A DNA stretch of 64,000 nucleotides from Oleiagrimonas sp. C23AA (lineage in GTDB: Bacteria > Pseudomonadota > Gammaproteobacteria > Xanthomonadales > Rhodanobacteraceae). The stretch lies in NCBI RefSeq assembly GCF_011759385.1, contig NZ_JAARLY010000001.1, positions 620,001 to 684,000 of the forward strand, in the 5' to 3' direction. A model generated the notes under the pieces. That model was not told the DNA's origin. It saw nothing but the letters and a program-made list of their open reading frames with translations, and did no database searches. The position numbers and the translations under genes are program-made. The number at the start of each line of letters is the position of its first letter. Within the stretch, counting starts at the first letter, position 1. Below, in pieces: positions 18,895-27,211 of this stretch.

Positions 18895-19914
18895 ATGAGA
18901 TTGGCAAAGTGGTTGGGTGGCTGCGGCTTGCTGGCGGCGTGTGTGTGGATGATGCCGGGTGCGGCACTGGCAGCCAAGTCGCAAGCCGGGCCGCGCGCGT
19001 CCGGCGAGCACGCCGGCAATCCGGTGATTGACGGCTGGTACGCCGACCCGGAGGGCGCCATCTTCGGCAAGACCTACTGGATCTATCCGACCTATTCGGC
19101 CAAGTATGGCCAGCAGACCTTCTTCGACGCCTTTTCGTCGAAGGACCTGGTGCACTGGACCAAGCATGCAAAAGTGCTCAGCTCCAAGAACGTGAGCTGG
19201 GCGCACCGGGCGATGTGGGCGCCGGCGATCACCGAAAAGGATGGCAAGTACTACTTCTTCTTCGCCGCCAATGATATTCACCACGACAGCGACGTGGGCG
19301 GTATCGGCGTGGCGGTGTCCGACCATCCGGGTGGCCCGTTTCACGACCTGATCGGCAAGCCACTGGTGGGTGCCTTTCACCACGGTGCGCAGCCGATCGA
19401 CCCGGCGGTGTTCAAGGACAGTGACGGGACCTATTACCTGCTGTATGGCGGTTGGGGCCATCTCAACATCGCCCGCCTGAGCGACGATTTCAAATCCATC
19501 GTGCCGCTGCCTGATGGTCAGAAATTCAAGGAGATTACGCCGAAGGATTACGTCGAGGGGCCGCTGATGTTCAAGCGCGACGGCAAGTACTACTTGATGT
19601 GGTCCGAAGGCGGCTGGACCGGGCCAGATTATTCGGTGGCCTATGCCGTGGCCGATTCACCGCTGGGACCGTTCAAGCGCGTCGGCAAGATTCTCAAGCA
19701 GAACGCGAAGGTGGCCACCGGTGCGGGTCATAACGGCATCATCCACGTGAAACAGGGTGATCGCTGGTACATCGTCTATCACCGCCGGCCCTTGGGGCAG
19801 ACCGACGCCAATCATCGCGTGGTGTGCATTGACCGGCTGTATTTTGATCGCAACGGCCACATCAAGCCGGTGACGATCACCTTCAAGGGCGTCAAGGCGC
19901 ACCGCGTGCCCTGA
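18895..19914 (+). CDS. Secreted GH43 arabinosidase/xylosidase
   Basis: Inverting glycosidase with a five-bladed propeller, 339 aa, with a signal peptide (1-27, ending ALAA). The three GH43 carboxylates are visible: general base Asp51 in WYADPEG, pKa-modulating Asp169 in PIDPAVFKD, and general acid Glu221 in YVEGPLMFKRDGKYYLMWSEGG. GH43 members act on arabinan, arabinoxylan or galactan; the subfamily cannot be fixed by eye. The start at 18895 has a good ribosome site (gaagggg); an ATG at 18880 is in frame and would add five residues. It ends at a strong terminator shared with the TonB-receptor gene. Confidence 0.9.
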   Translation: MRLAKWLGGCGLLAACVWMMPGAALAAKSQAGPRASGEHAGNPVIDGWYADPEGAIFGKTYWIYPTYSAKYGQQTFFDAFSSKDLVHWTKHAKVLSSKNVSWAHRAMWAPAITEKDGKYYFFFAANDIHHDSDVGGIGVAVSDHPGGPFHDLIGKPLVGAFHHGAQPIDPAVFKDSDGTYYLLYGGWGHLNIARLSDDFKSIVPLPDGQKFKEITPKDYVEGPLMFKRDGKYYLMWSEGGWTGPDYSVAYAVADSPLGPFKRVGKILKQNAKVATGAGHNGIIHVKQGDRWYIVYHRRPLGQTDANHRVVCIDRLYFDRNGHIKPVTITFKGVKAHRVP

Positions 19915-19934
19915 CCCACCACATTCGGGCGCTT

Positions 19935-19973
19935 AAAAAAGGAAAGGGCCTGCCGGGGAGCAGGCCCTTTCTT
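19935..19973. terminator. Bidirectional intrinsic terminator between GH43 and TonB-receptor genes
   Basis: A perfect 12-bp stem (gaaagggcctgc / gcaggccctttc) with loop cgggga is preceded by six A residues (a T-run for the minus strand) and followed by cttc on the plus strand. Confidence 0.9.
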
Positions 19974-20008
19974 CGAGCACTGATGCGGGAGAGCTCTGGG
20001 GAGAGCGG

Positions 20009-23000
20009 TCAGTAGTCGTAGTTGACGCTCAGACGCACATAGCGCGGGGTTTCGCGGTATAGCGCGGTGCGGTAGAGCGGGTTGGGTGTATACGGGCTGC
20101 TTTCGGAGTTGGGCTGCAGGAAGGTGGCCTTTTGCTCGTTGAGCACATTGAACACATTCAGGCTGAAGCCCAGTCGATGATCGGCAAACGCCGGGTGATA
20201 GCTCACGCCCACATCCAGCTGATGCTGCCAGGGCAGACGACCGTGGCTGCCGGGCGGTGACGGTTCGCCGTCACACCAGTGATAGGCGTTGCCATAATTG
20301 ACCGGGTTTGAATGATCGGGGCCGTAGTAGCCCAGACAGATGCGCGGGTTGCCCGACTGGATGCGCACATTGGCCGAGACCAGCCATTCCGGGGTGAACT
20401 GGTAGTAGCCCAGAATCTTCAGCTCGTGGGTATGGTCGTTGTTCTGCGGACCGTTGGTGTTCTCCATGATTTCCGGGTTGTCCCAGTCCTCCGACGCCGA
20501 GGCACCGCCTTGCAGCAGGTCCGAACGCATCTGGCCTTCGGTGTCGCCATAACTGCGCGAGAACACGTAGGTGACCTTGCCGTACCAGGTGCCGTCGAAC
20601 GGGTGCTCAAGGAAGGTTTCCAGCGAGTAATACTTGCGCTTGAGTTGCGGCAGACCCAGTTCCGAATTGCTCAGGTGCACATCAAACGGATTGCCGTTCT
20701 CGTCCAGCAGCGTGAAGGTGTTGGCCCGGCCCGGGTTGATCAGATAGCAGCTGTTGCTGGAGCCAACCGTGTACCCCTCGGCTTCGGCCTTGTTGGTGAC
20801 CCGGTCGATGGCACAGTAGTCGTCGATGGCGTTGCGCAGGATGCGACGGGTCACCTTGGCGCCATACACCCAGTTCGGACCGGCGGTCTTGGTGAAACCA
20901 AGGATGAACTCATCCTGGAATTCGGATTTCAGGCCCTTGGCGGTCACCGTGCGTGGATCGGGCTGCTGGCCATAGGAGTTGTTGGCCGACACCAGTCCGG
21001 ACACCTGGGTCAGACCCGTCGGCGTGCCATCGGCATTGATGCCGCTGTAGGTGAAGTACTGCTGGGTCGACACGTAGCCGGCGGCGGCACCGGTGGCGGG
21101 GTTCAGCGGCAGGCCCAGATAGTAGCGCCCGACATTGCCGAACACCTTGAAGCTGGAGTCGCCGTTGACGTCCCACGAGAAGCCCAGGCGCGGCGCCCAT
21201 TGTGGCTTGGTCTGGGTGATGAAGGCTTGGCCGGCCGGGTTGTAATCGGTGAACTGGTCGTTGCGCAGGCCCAGTGACAGCAGCCAGCGATCACTGACCT
21301 GCCACTTGTCCTCGATGTACTGGGCGCGCTGCTCGGACCGCACACTCACCGCGTTATTGGAGATGTTGCGTTGAACGTAATAGCCATCCTGGCCGTTGGG
21401 GAAGCCTGCCAGGGCCGGAACGCCGTCGACCAGCGGCTTGGTCGGATCATCCTGATGGCCGTAGACCCAGACGTAGCCCGGACCGGTGTTGTAGCTGCCC
21501 TGGTTGTGCGCTTCGGCACGCTGGTTGTCGATACCGACGTCGATGGTGTGATCGCCCAGACGATAGCTGATGTCCAAGCGTGTGTTGGTGGTCTTGTTGC
21601 CGCGCGCCGGGTCGGTCAGCGAGCTGATCTGCGAGTTGCTGATCGGCGTGCCGCCGTTGAGGGCCGGGTTCTGGTTGGTGGCGCCGCCGACGTAGGTCAG
21701 ACTCGGGTCGTAATTACCCGGTACGTCGTAGTCGCGCGTCTTCATTTCGCCGTACATGGCACTGACGGTCAGGTTGTCAGTGAGATAACCGGTGTACTTG
21801 GCCACCCACAGGTCACCGCCGGTCTTGGTGTCATCCACCGGGCGTACCTGATCACCGCGCTTGCGATTGACGTAATCGTAGTCGTAGACGGTGCCCGAGC
21901 CCTCGCGCTTGTCCGAGGCACCGGTCAACTCCAGGATATTGTTGTCGTTGATGTTCCAGTCGATCTTTGCGTACCAGCGCGGGTTGTTGTAGCGGTCGGT
22001 CTGATACGGCGTGGAGGTGTTCTCGACGTTGTTCACTGTCTGCGACTGGTCACGCTCGAACTCACCGGCCAGGAAGAAGAACAGCTTGTCCTTGATCAGC
22101 GGACCGCCGGCATAGACGCTGGCGGTGCTGGTCCATTGGCTGTCTTCGCTCTTCGGATCGTATAGCCGTCCGGCGACCGCCGATTTCGGTGTGCCGGTGG
22201 CGTAATAGACGTCCTTTTGATCGGCGCGGGCAAAGGCCGGCTCCCAGATGATCTGGCCACCGAAGTGCCACTTGTTGGTGCCGCGCTTGCCTACCTGGTT
22301 GATGACGCCGCCATCGGAGCGGCCGTACTTGGCGCTGTAGCCGCCGGTATAGACCTCCTGCTGATCGATGGCGCCGTAAGGCAGGGTCAGGCCGCCGTGG
22401 CCGTTGAGCGGATCGGTGGTATTGAACCCATTGATGTAATAGGCGTTCTCATTGGCGGCGGCGCCACCAAAACTGACCAGTGGCTTGCCGGTCGGACCGG
22501 TGAAGTTGGCGGTATTTGCCGCCACACCGGGCGCCAGCTGGGCGATCGCCTCGGCATTACGTCCCAGTGGCAACGCCTGCAACTGCTGCGAGGTGACCAC
22601 GGTGCGCGAGTCCACACTGTTGACGTCGATGGCGGGCAGGGCGCTGCTGCTCACCGTCACGCCGCTGACCGCTTGCGCGTTGGCCGAGCTGGGCGTGGCC
22701 GAAGCGAAACTGACATGGGTGGCTGTGCCGACGCGAAGCTGCACGTTCTGGCGCGTGTCGACGGTCTGGCCATCGCGTTGTAACGTTACCGTATAAGTGC
22801 CAAGCGGAAGCTGTGATGCCACATAGCGGCCGTCCGCGTCGACCGGGATGCTGCGGCTGAGTCCATTCTCGTTTTGTACCAGCACGGTCTCCCCTGACTG
22901 TGCCGGTGCCTGTCCCACGATCGAGCCTGTGGTTGACTGGGCCTGCGCCATACCGTTGACCCCAAGACCCAGTGCGAGCCCCATCGCACAGAAAAGGGTA

Positions 23001-23032
23001 CGGCGGCGTGGAAAGGTCACTGCGAGATTCAT
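20009..23032 (-). CDS. TonB-dependent outer-membrane receptor, Oar-like with carboxypeptidase-regulatory N-domain
   Basis: 1007 aa. A signal peptide (1-31, ending AQA) is followed by a carboxypeptidase-regulatory-like beta-sandwich (about 36-110: GSIVGQAPAQSGETVLVQN to YTVTLQRDGQTV). The plug domain is at about 140-260 (LQALPLGRNAEAIAQLAPGV and YYINGFNTTDPLNG), and a long 22-strand barrel ends in an aromatic residue (VNYDY) as barrel proteins do. Oar-like receptors in this group import oligosaccharides, peptides or other large ligands. Its position at the end of the glycosidase run suggests uptake of plant oligosaccharides, which is inference. The 5' leader has a ribosome site gagggga and a hairpin at 23051-23067. 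Confidence 0.9.
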   Translation of the reverse strand: MNLAVTFPRRRTLFCAMGLALGLGVNGMAQAQSTTGSIVGQAPAQSGETVLVQNENGLSRSIPVDADGRYVASQLPLGTYTVTLQRDGQTVDTRQNVQLRVGTATHVSFASATPSSANAQAVSGVTVSSSALPAIDVNSVDSRTVVTSQQLQALPLGRNAEAIAQLAPGVAANTANFTGPTGKPLVSFGGAAANENAYYINGFNTTDPLNGHGGLTLPYGAIDQQEVYTGGYSAKYGRSDGGVINQVGKRGTNKWHFGGQIIWEPAFARADQKDVYYATGTPKSAVAGRLYDPKSEDSQWTSTASVYAGGPLIKDKLFFFLAGEFERDQSQTVNNVENTSTPYQTDRYNNPRWYAKIDWNINDNNILELTGASDKREGSGTVYDYDYVNRKRGDQVRPVDDTKTGGDLWVAKYTGYLTDNLTVSAMYGEMKTRDYDVPGNYDPSLTYVGGATNQNPALNGGTPISNSQISSLTDPARGNKTTNTRLDISYRLGDHTIDVGIDNQRAEAHNQGSYNTGPGYVWVYGHQDDPTKPLVDGVPALAGFPNGQDGYYVQRNISNNAVSVRSEQRAQYIEDKWQVSDRWLLSLGLRNDQFTDYNPAGQAFITQTKPQWAPRLGFSWDVNGDSSFKVFGNVGRYYLGLPLNPATGAAAGYVSTQQYFTYSGINADGTPTGLTQVSGLVSANNSYGQQPDPRTVTAKGLKSEFQDEFILGFTKTAGPNWVYGAKVTRRILRNAIDDYCAIDRVTNKAEAEGYTVGSSNSCYLINPGRANTFTLLDENGNPFDVHLSNSELGLPQLKRKYYSLETFLEHPFDGTWYGKVTYVFSRSYGDTEGQMRSDLLQGGASASEDWDNPEIMENTNGPQNNDHTHELKILGYYQFTPEWLVSANVRIQSGNPRICLGYYGPDHSNPVNYGNAYHWCDGEPSPPGSHGRLPWQHQLDVGVSYHPAFADHRLGFSLNVFNVLNEQKATFLQPNSESSPYTPNPLYRTALYRETPRYVRLSVNYDY

Positions 23033-23376
23033 GTACTCCCCTCAAACTTGCTCGGTGTATCACCGAGAGACAGGCTCCCCCTGCAAAATTATCTCGATCT
23101 AATTTTTCTGTGACATCTGGTTTACAGCAGTAAGGCGGGTCAGCCGAACTGACTTGTCGGCATATGTGATCGTGCGCACATCCATGTACTGCTGATATTC
23201 AGCTGCCGCTCAAGAGTGTGAACACGTGAGCGAGGTGTGTTGAGGCGGACAAGAGGCCTGCACAAAGGTGAATCGACGCGAGGCGGGCGCTTGAAGGGCG
23301 ACGTCTGGCCAGCCAGATTCCTATGTGTCCGGCGCTGGCGCCGGATGCGCCTCAAGCCAAATCAAGGAGCACCGAC
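23033..23376. other. Divergent intergenic region: TonB-receptor and host-attachment genes
   Basis: 344 non-coding bases. The receptor side is AT-rich (23080-23115, aattatctcgatctaatttttc), a likely promoter for the minus strand. A palindrome (tccggcgc-tg-gcgccgga, 23328-23345) precedes the host-attachment gene. No gene seen. Confidence 0.5.
23051..23067 (-). promoter_or_regulatory. Hairpin in the 5' leader of the TonB-receptor gene
   Basis: The perfect 7-bp inverted repeat ctcggtg-tat-caccgag lies 18 bases upstream of the start codon and about ten bases before the ribosome site. It could stabilise the mRNA 5' end or gate translation; function unproven. Confidence 0.45.
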
Positions 23377-23790
23377 ATGTCTCTTATGCCGAGCGAAACC
23401 CTGATCGCCGTCGCTGATGGCCACCGCGCGCGCCTTTTCCGCAACACCGGCAGTGATACCCGGCCGCAATTGCGCGAAGAAGCCGACCTGGTGCCGCAGC
23501 CGAACTACGATGGCCCGTCAGGACATCAGCCGCCTGAAACCAGCACCCAGGACATCGACGAGGCCACCTTTGTCAAGCAGGTCAGTGATGAGTTGTACAA
23601 GCGTGCCCATGCCAACGATTTCGAAAATCTGGTGATCGTTGCCGATCCGCGCACGCTGGGTGAGCTTCGTCGGCTCCTGCACCCGCAAGTGCGCGACAAA
23701 CTGCGCCTGGAGCTGGGCAAGGAAATGACCAAGGCCTCGGTCGATGAAATCCGAGACGCGGTCACACGAGGCTTTGAGCACCCGCATTGA
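23377..23790 (+). CDS. Host-attachment family protein (PF10116-like)
   Basis: 137 aa cytoplasmic-looking protein with no signal peptide. Features typical of the 'protein required for attachment to host cells' family are TLIAVADGHRARLFRN at the N-terminus, LVIVADPRTLGELRRLLHP in the middle and a C-terminal helix with KEMTKASVDEIRDAV. The fold resembles archaeal release factor 1 domain 2/eRF1-like proteins, so the historical family name may be misleading. The start ATG at 23377 follows aaggagc. It stands alone; the neighbours are unrelated. Confidence 0.82.
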   Translation: MSLMPSETLIAVADGHRARLFRNTGSDTRPQLREEADLVPQPNYDGPSGHQPPETSTQDIDEATFVKQVSDELYKRAHANDFENLVIVADPRTLGELRRLLHPQVRDKLRLELGKEMTKASVDEIRDAVTRGFEHPH

Positions 23791-23810
23791 GGCATTGCGT
23801 GAGTTTTCAG

Positions 23811-23843
23811 CCGGCCGGTGGTGGCCTGGCCACCACCGGCCGG
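23811..23843. terminator. Strong hairpin between convergent host-attachment and LysR genes
   Basis: A perfect 14-bp stem (ccggccggtggtgg / ccaccaccggccgg) with loop cctgg lies 21 bases after the stop of the upstream gene. It lacks a T-run and is probably a bidirectional barrier for the two convergent genes. Confidence 0.6.
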
Positions 23844-23975
23844 AGAGTCCGATTGAGGGCAGGCCGTCTTGGCTTCAAGCGGCCATTAGCGAGCCGGCGA
23901 CGCGTCCATTGCAGGTTGCAGGGCAGCGGCACGGTGACGGTGGTGACATGGAGCGACTGGATTCGTCGCATGCGC

Positions 23976-24896
23976 TCAAAGCCATGCTCCAGGGGTGCTC
24001 GGTGGCGACGGCCACTGTTTGATGAAGTCGACAAAGGCGCGTAGCGGTGTCGGCATGTGGCGGCGGCTGGGATAATACAGTCGCGGTCCGGTAAATCGCT
24101 GCCACCACGGTTCCAGTATGCCTACCAGCGTGCCGTCGGCCAGCGCCGGTGCCAACACCTCTTCGAAGGTATAGACCACGCCGTGGCCGGCACGGGCCGC
24201 TGCCAGTTCCACGTCCAGCGAGGCGCTGGCCAGCAGCCCCTCCGGTCGCACGCGCACCAGCTCGTCGTCGCGCACGAACTCCCAGGCTGGCCGGCTGCCG
24301 CTCTCAAAGCGATGCACGAGGCAGCGGTGCCGTGCCAGGTCGCGCGGATGTTCGGGTGTGCCGTGCGCGCGCAGATAGGCCGGCGACGCGGCGGCCACGT
24401 AGCGTTGCGTGGCAGGCCCCAGTGGTATGGCGATCATGTCGCGCTCTATCGCTTCTTCGTAACGTACACCGGCATCGAAACCGGCGGCGAATACATCGAC
24501 GAAACGTTCCTCACAGGCCAGTTCCAGACGGATGTTCGGATGCTCGGACAGGAAGTCGGCCAGCAAGGCGGGCAGCACATAACGCGCCACGATCACCGGC
24601 ACGTTGAGCCGTAAGGTGCCATGAGTGTCGTTACCGGCGCGCAGCGACTCCAGCGCGCGATCAATGTCTGACAGCGCGGGTGCAAGCTGTGTCAGCAGGC
24701 GTTGACCGGCCTCAGTGGGTGTCACGCTGCGTGTAGTTCGGTTGAGCAGGCGCACACCCAAGCGTGATTCCAGGCGCCGCATCGCCGCACTCAGCGATGA
24801 TGCCGAGACGCCATTTCTGGTGGCCGCGCCACGGAACGAGCGCGCCGTGGCAATGGCTGCAAAGGCCTGCAAATCGCTTAGTTCGGGTCCAGGCAT
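23976..24896 (-). CDS. LysR-family transcriptional regulator
   Basis: 306 aa. The N-terminal winged helix-turn-helix (about 1-60: LSDLQAFAAIATARSFRGAATRNGVS to RLLNRTTRSVTPTEAG) is followed by the linker helix and a periplasmic-binding-like effector domain (about 88-295). The sequence falls in the large CrgA/PA-type subfamily that often regulates a divergent oxidoreductase, but here the divergent gene is a nuclease-like protein 164 bases away, so no target can be named. Start MPGPEL at 24896; an in-frame ATG seven codons upstream (24917) is possible. Confidence 0.9.
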   Translation of the reverse strand: MPGPELSDLQAFAAIATARSFRGAATRNGVSASSLSAAMRRLESRLGVRLLNRTTRSVTPTEAGQRLLTQLAPALSDIDRALESLRAGNDTHGTLRLNVPVIVARYVLPALLADFLSEHPNIRLELACEERFVDVFAAGFDAGVRYEEAIERDMIAIPLGPATQRYVAAASPAYLRAHGTPEHPRDLARHRCLVHRFESGSRPAWEFVRDDELVRVRPEGLLASASLDVELAAARAGHGVVYTFEEVLAPALADGTLVGILEPWWQRFTGPRLYYPSRRHMPTPLRAFVDFIKQWPSPPSTPGAWL

Positions 24897-25060
24897 GAAT
24901 CGGCATCCGTTGGCCACGGGCGCAGCTTAGCGCAGACGGCCGCTATGCTTGAGCCCGCCTCGTCCCGTCCTGGGGACCGCATCGGGTTTTTTCCTGTGGC
25001 GCAGGCTCTTCGGCGTGACTTAAGATCGGCGCGGAAGTCGCCAGCTCCAGGGAGGAGCTC

Positions 25061-25846
25061 ATGCCCAGAAAGGGACTAAAGCCGGTTCGCCATCGCTGGG
25101 ATGATGCGCTGACCCGGTTGGACTGGCGCGAATTTGAGCATCTTCTTGCGGCTCATTTCGCCGAACAGGGATACGCGGTTCAACACCTGGGCACTGCTGC
25201 GGGCGGACCGGACATTGACAGTCGCATTGATCTGCGTCTGCGGCGTGGTAATGAGCACGTGCTGGTACAGGTCAAGCATTGGAACGCGTGCCAGGTGCCA
25301 CATAATCCGGTGCACGAGGTGATTGGCATGGTGAGCACGCATGGTGCCAGCCACGGCATGCTGGTCACCTCGGGTGAGTTCACGCGGGCGGCGCGACGGG
25401 CGGCGGCCCGTCACCCACGGATGCTGCTGGTGGATGGACCGATGGTGCGACAGATGGTTGGAGCGCAAGCGCAGGCTATCGTCCAGCATCGTGCCATCGG
25501 TGGTCCTGTGCCTGACGGCTCCCGCACAAGTGGTCATGACTGCGATGATGGTGGTTCCCGCCACGGCAGGCCCTTGGTGCGCAGAACGGTCGGGATGGCT
25601 GTGGCCGCATTGTTTGGCGTGATGTTGCTTTTGCTGATGCCGCGCGTGATTGCCAGCATTCTGAATGGAACTCTCGCATCCAGGCAGCGTGTGAGCGATG
25701 GAATACATGCCGGCTTGTCCCGCGTGGACCCACCGGTATCCGGGCAGCCGTCGATGAGGCTGCCGACCGGTTCACGCATGGGCGCGGATGCGCGTCGCGA
25801 CCGGCAGGATGCACCGGCCTTGCCCGCTCGTACGCTGCATGACTGA
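25061..25846 (+). CDS. Membrane-anchored Mrr-like restriction endonuclease-fold protein
   Basis: 261 aa. The N-terminal part is an Mrr_cat PD-(D/E)xK nuclease domain: FEHLLAAHFAEQGYAV helix, GGPDIDSRIDL with Asp57, and VLVQVKHW giving Gln70 and Lys72 (the Q-x-K form of the catalytic motif). HGMLVTSGEFTRAARRAA follows, as in Mrr-type type IV restriction enzymes. There is no Mrr N-terminal DNA-binding domain. After a low-complexity linker comes one hydrophobic helix (about 176-198) and a basic tail. Such nuclease-plus-helix proteins are common but poorly studied. The start follows ggaggagct, a strong ribosome site. It ends 4 bases from the convergent diguanylate-cyclase gene. Confidence 0.8.
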   Translation: MPRKGLKPVRHRWDDALTRLDWREFEHLLAAHFAEQGYAVQHLGTAAGGPDIDSRIDLRLRRGNEHVLVQVKHWNACQVPHNPVHEVIGMVSTHGASHGMLVTSGEFTRAARRAAARHPRMLLVDGPMVRQMVGAQAQAIVQHRAIGGPVPDGSRTSGHDCDDGGSRHGRPLVRRTVGMAVAALFGVMLLLLMPRVIASILNGTLASRQRVSDGIHAGLSRVDPPVSGQPSMRLPTGSRMGADARRDRQDAPALPARTLHD

Positions 25847-25850
25847 TCCG

Positions 25851-27080
25851 TCAGCCAGTAGCGGTGCCCGGCTGCCCATAGACAGATGTGACCGCGGTGG
25901 TGGCGCTATGTCGCTGGCTGGCGTCGGTGCTTTGGCAGACCCAGCAATCGCGTCCGCGATGCTTGGCCGCATACAGTGCGTCATCGGCGCGCCCGACGAT
26001 GGCGTTGAAGCCATTTTCGCCATCGTCACTGGCCACGCCGATACTGGCAGTCACTCGGATTGGCGACGGCTGGTGCGGGACGGGGGAGCCTGAAACCTTC
26101 AGCCGCACACGCTCGGCCACGGCGGTGGCCTCATCCGCGCTGCGGTCGGGCAGCACGATGACGAATTCCTCACCACCGTAGCGTGCGAACAGTGCGTCGG
26201 CCGGCAGCACGCTTTGGCGGATCAGTCGTACCACGTGAATGAGTACCGCATCGCCTGTCGCATGACCCCAGGTGTCATTGATGGTCTTGAAGTAATCCAG
26301 ATCCATCATCAGCACCGAGCATGGACGGTGCTGTCGGCGGCACTGGGTCAACATCCTGCTGCCATCCTCCAGCACCGCTGTATGATCGAGCAGGCCCGTC
26401 AGACCATCAGTTCGGGCCTGCTCACGCAGGTCCAGCATGAGGCGCTCGGCCAGCATCAGCGTGAAGGCGGTGCTGAGCAGCAGCGCACTCAGAGCGCCCA
26501 TGATGTAGCCCAGAGTGGCCAACGGTCCCTGAGTCAGGCTGGTGGCAAGATGTCCGGCCTGCGTTATCGCGCTAAGCCGCCACAGGTAAAAGCACAGGTC
26601 TATCAGCAGCACGGCGGCCGTAAAGCTGCAGCTCTTGCGCAACTCGACGGGCGAGCGCGCCAGCAGCAGCCAGATCATCCAGGCATCCCAGATCAGGCTG
26701 TGTATCGCGAAAGTGATGTCGACGGCAGGATGGCCGGCGCCGGCAATGCCCAGATAGCTCTGTCCCAGCACGTAAAGCGCGACCAGGGCCAACGGATAGC
26801 GCAGCGGCATGCGGACCTGGACATGCACACACAGTCCGATCAGCATCAACGCGTTGGCGCCCGAGATCAGCCCGTTGCCGATGATCATCGCCGTCGGCGC
26901 GGACCAGTTAGCCAGGGTATTCAGGACGATCACGCCCAGTGTGGCTGTCCAGAACGCCGCTGCCCATATGTGCAACGCCGGAAGCCCACGAAGCACCAGG
27001 CCCAGCAGCGTGAAACTGGTCGCGATGGTGACGGCGATGACCAGGCCGACCACGCCCAGCGTATACAGGTCCAGCTGCAT
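25851..27080 (-). CDS. Membrane diguanylate cyclase (GGDEF domain)
   Basis: 409 aa. An N-terminal membrane module of about six helices (residues 5-215) is followed by a GGDEF domain. Active-site signature GGEEF is at 302-306, and MMDLDYFKTINDTWGH supplies the metal-binding Asp and guanine-binding Asn, so cyclase activity (two GTP to c-di-GMP) is expected. The four residues where the inhibitory RxxD site would be read PADA (293-296), so product feedback through that site is probably absent. The ATG at 27080 has an upstream aagg at seven bases; an in-frame ATG at 27086 is also possible. The sensory ligand of the membrane module is unknown. Confidence 0.87.
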   Translation of the reverse strand: MQLDLYTLGVVGLVIAVTIATSFTLLGLVLRGLPALHIWAAAFWTATLGVIVLNTLANWSAPTAMIIGNGLISGANALMLIGLCVHVQVRMPLRYPLALVALYVLGQSYLGIAGAGHPAVDITFAIHSLIWDAWMIWLLLARSPVELRKSCSFTAAVLLIDLCFYLWRLSAITQAGHLATSLTQGPLATLGYIMGALSALLLSTAFTLMLAERLMLDLREQARTDGLTGLLDHTAVLEDGSRMLTQCRRQHRPCSVLMMDLDYFKTINDTWGHATGDAVLIHVVRLIRQSVLPADALFARYGGEEFVIVLPDRSADEATAVAERVRLKVSGSPVPHQPSPIRVTASIGVASDDGENGFNAIVGRADDALYAAKHRGRDCWVCQSTDASQRHSATTAVTSVYGQPGTATG

Positions 27081-27211
27081 GACCATGCCTTGTCCAGCCG
27101 CCGCGTACACGTGTATGCACTTGCGATCTATCATTAACCGCTTTGGTCCGTCGGGCAAGACGGTGCGAGCAGACACCTTTCCCATGGCGGCGGCATGTAC
27201 CGGAGACCTTA

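Noticed and set aside
27081-27211. Possible preQ1 riboswitch between the diguanylate cyclase and yhhQ genes
   Set aside because: No preQ1-type pseudoknot (short hairpin followed by an A-rich tail) could be recognised in the 131 bases.
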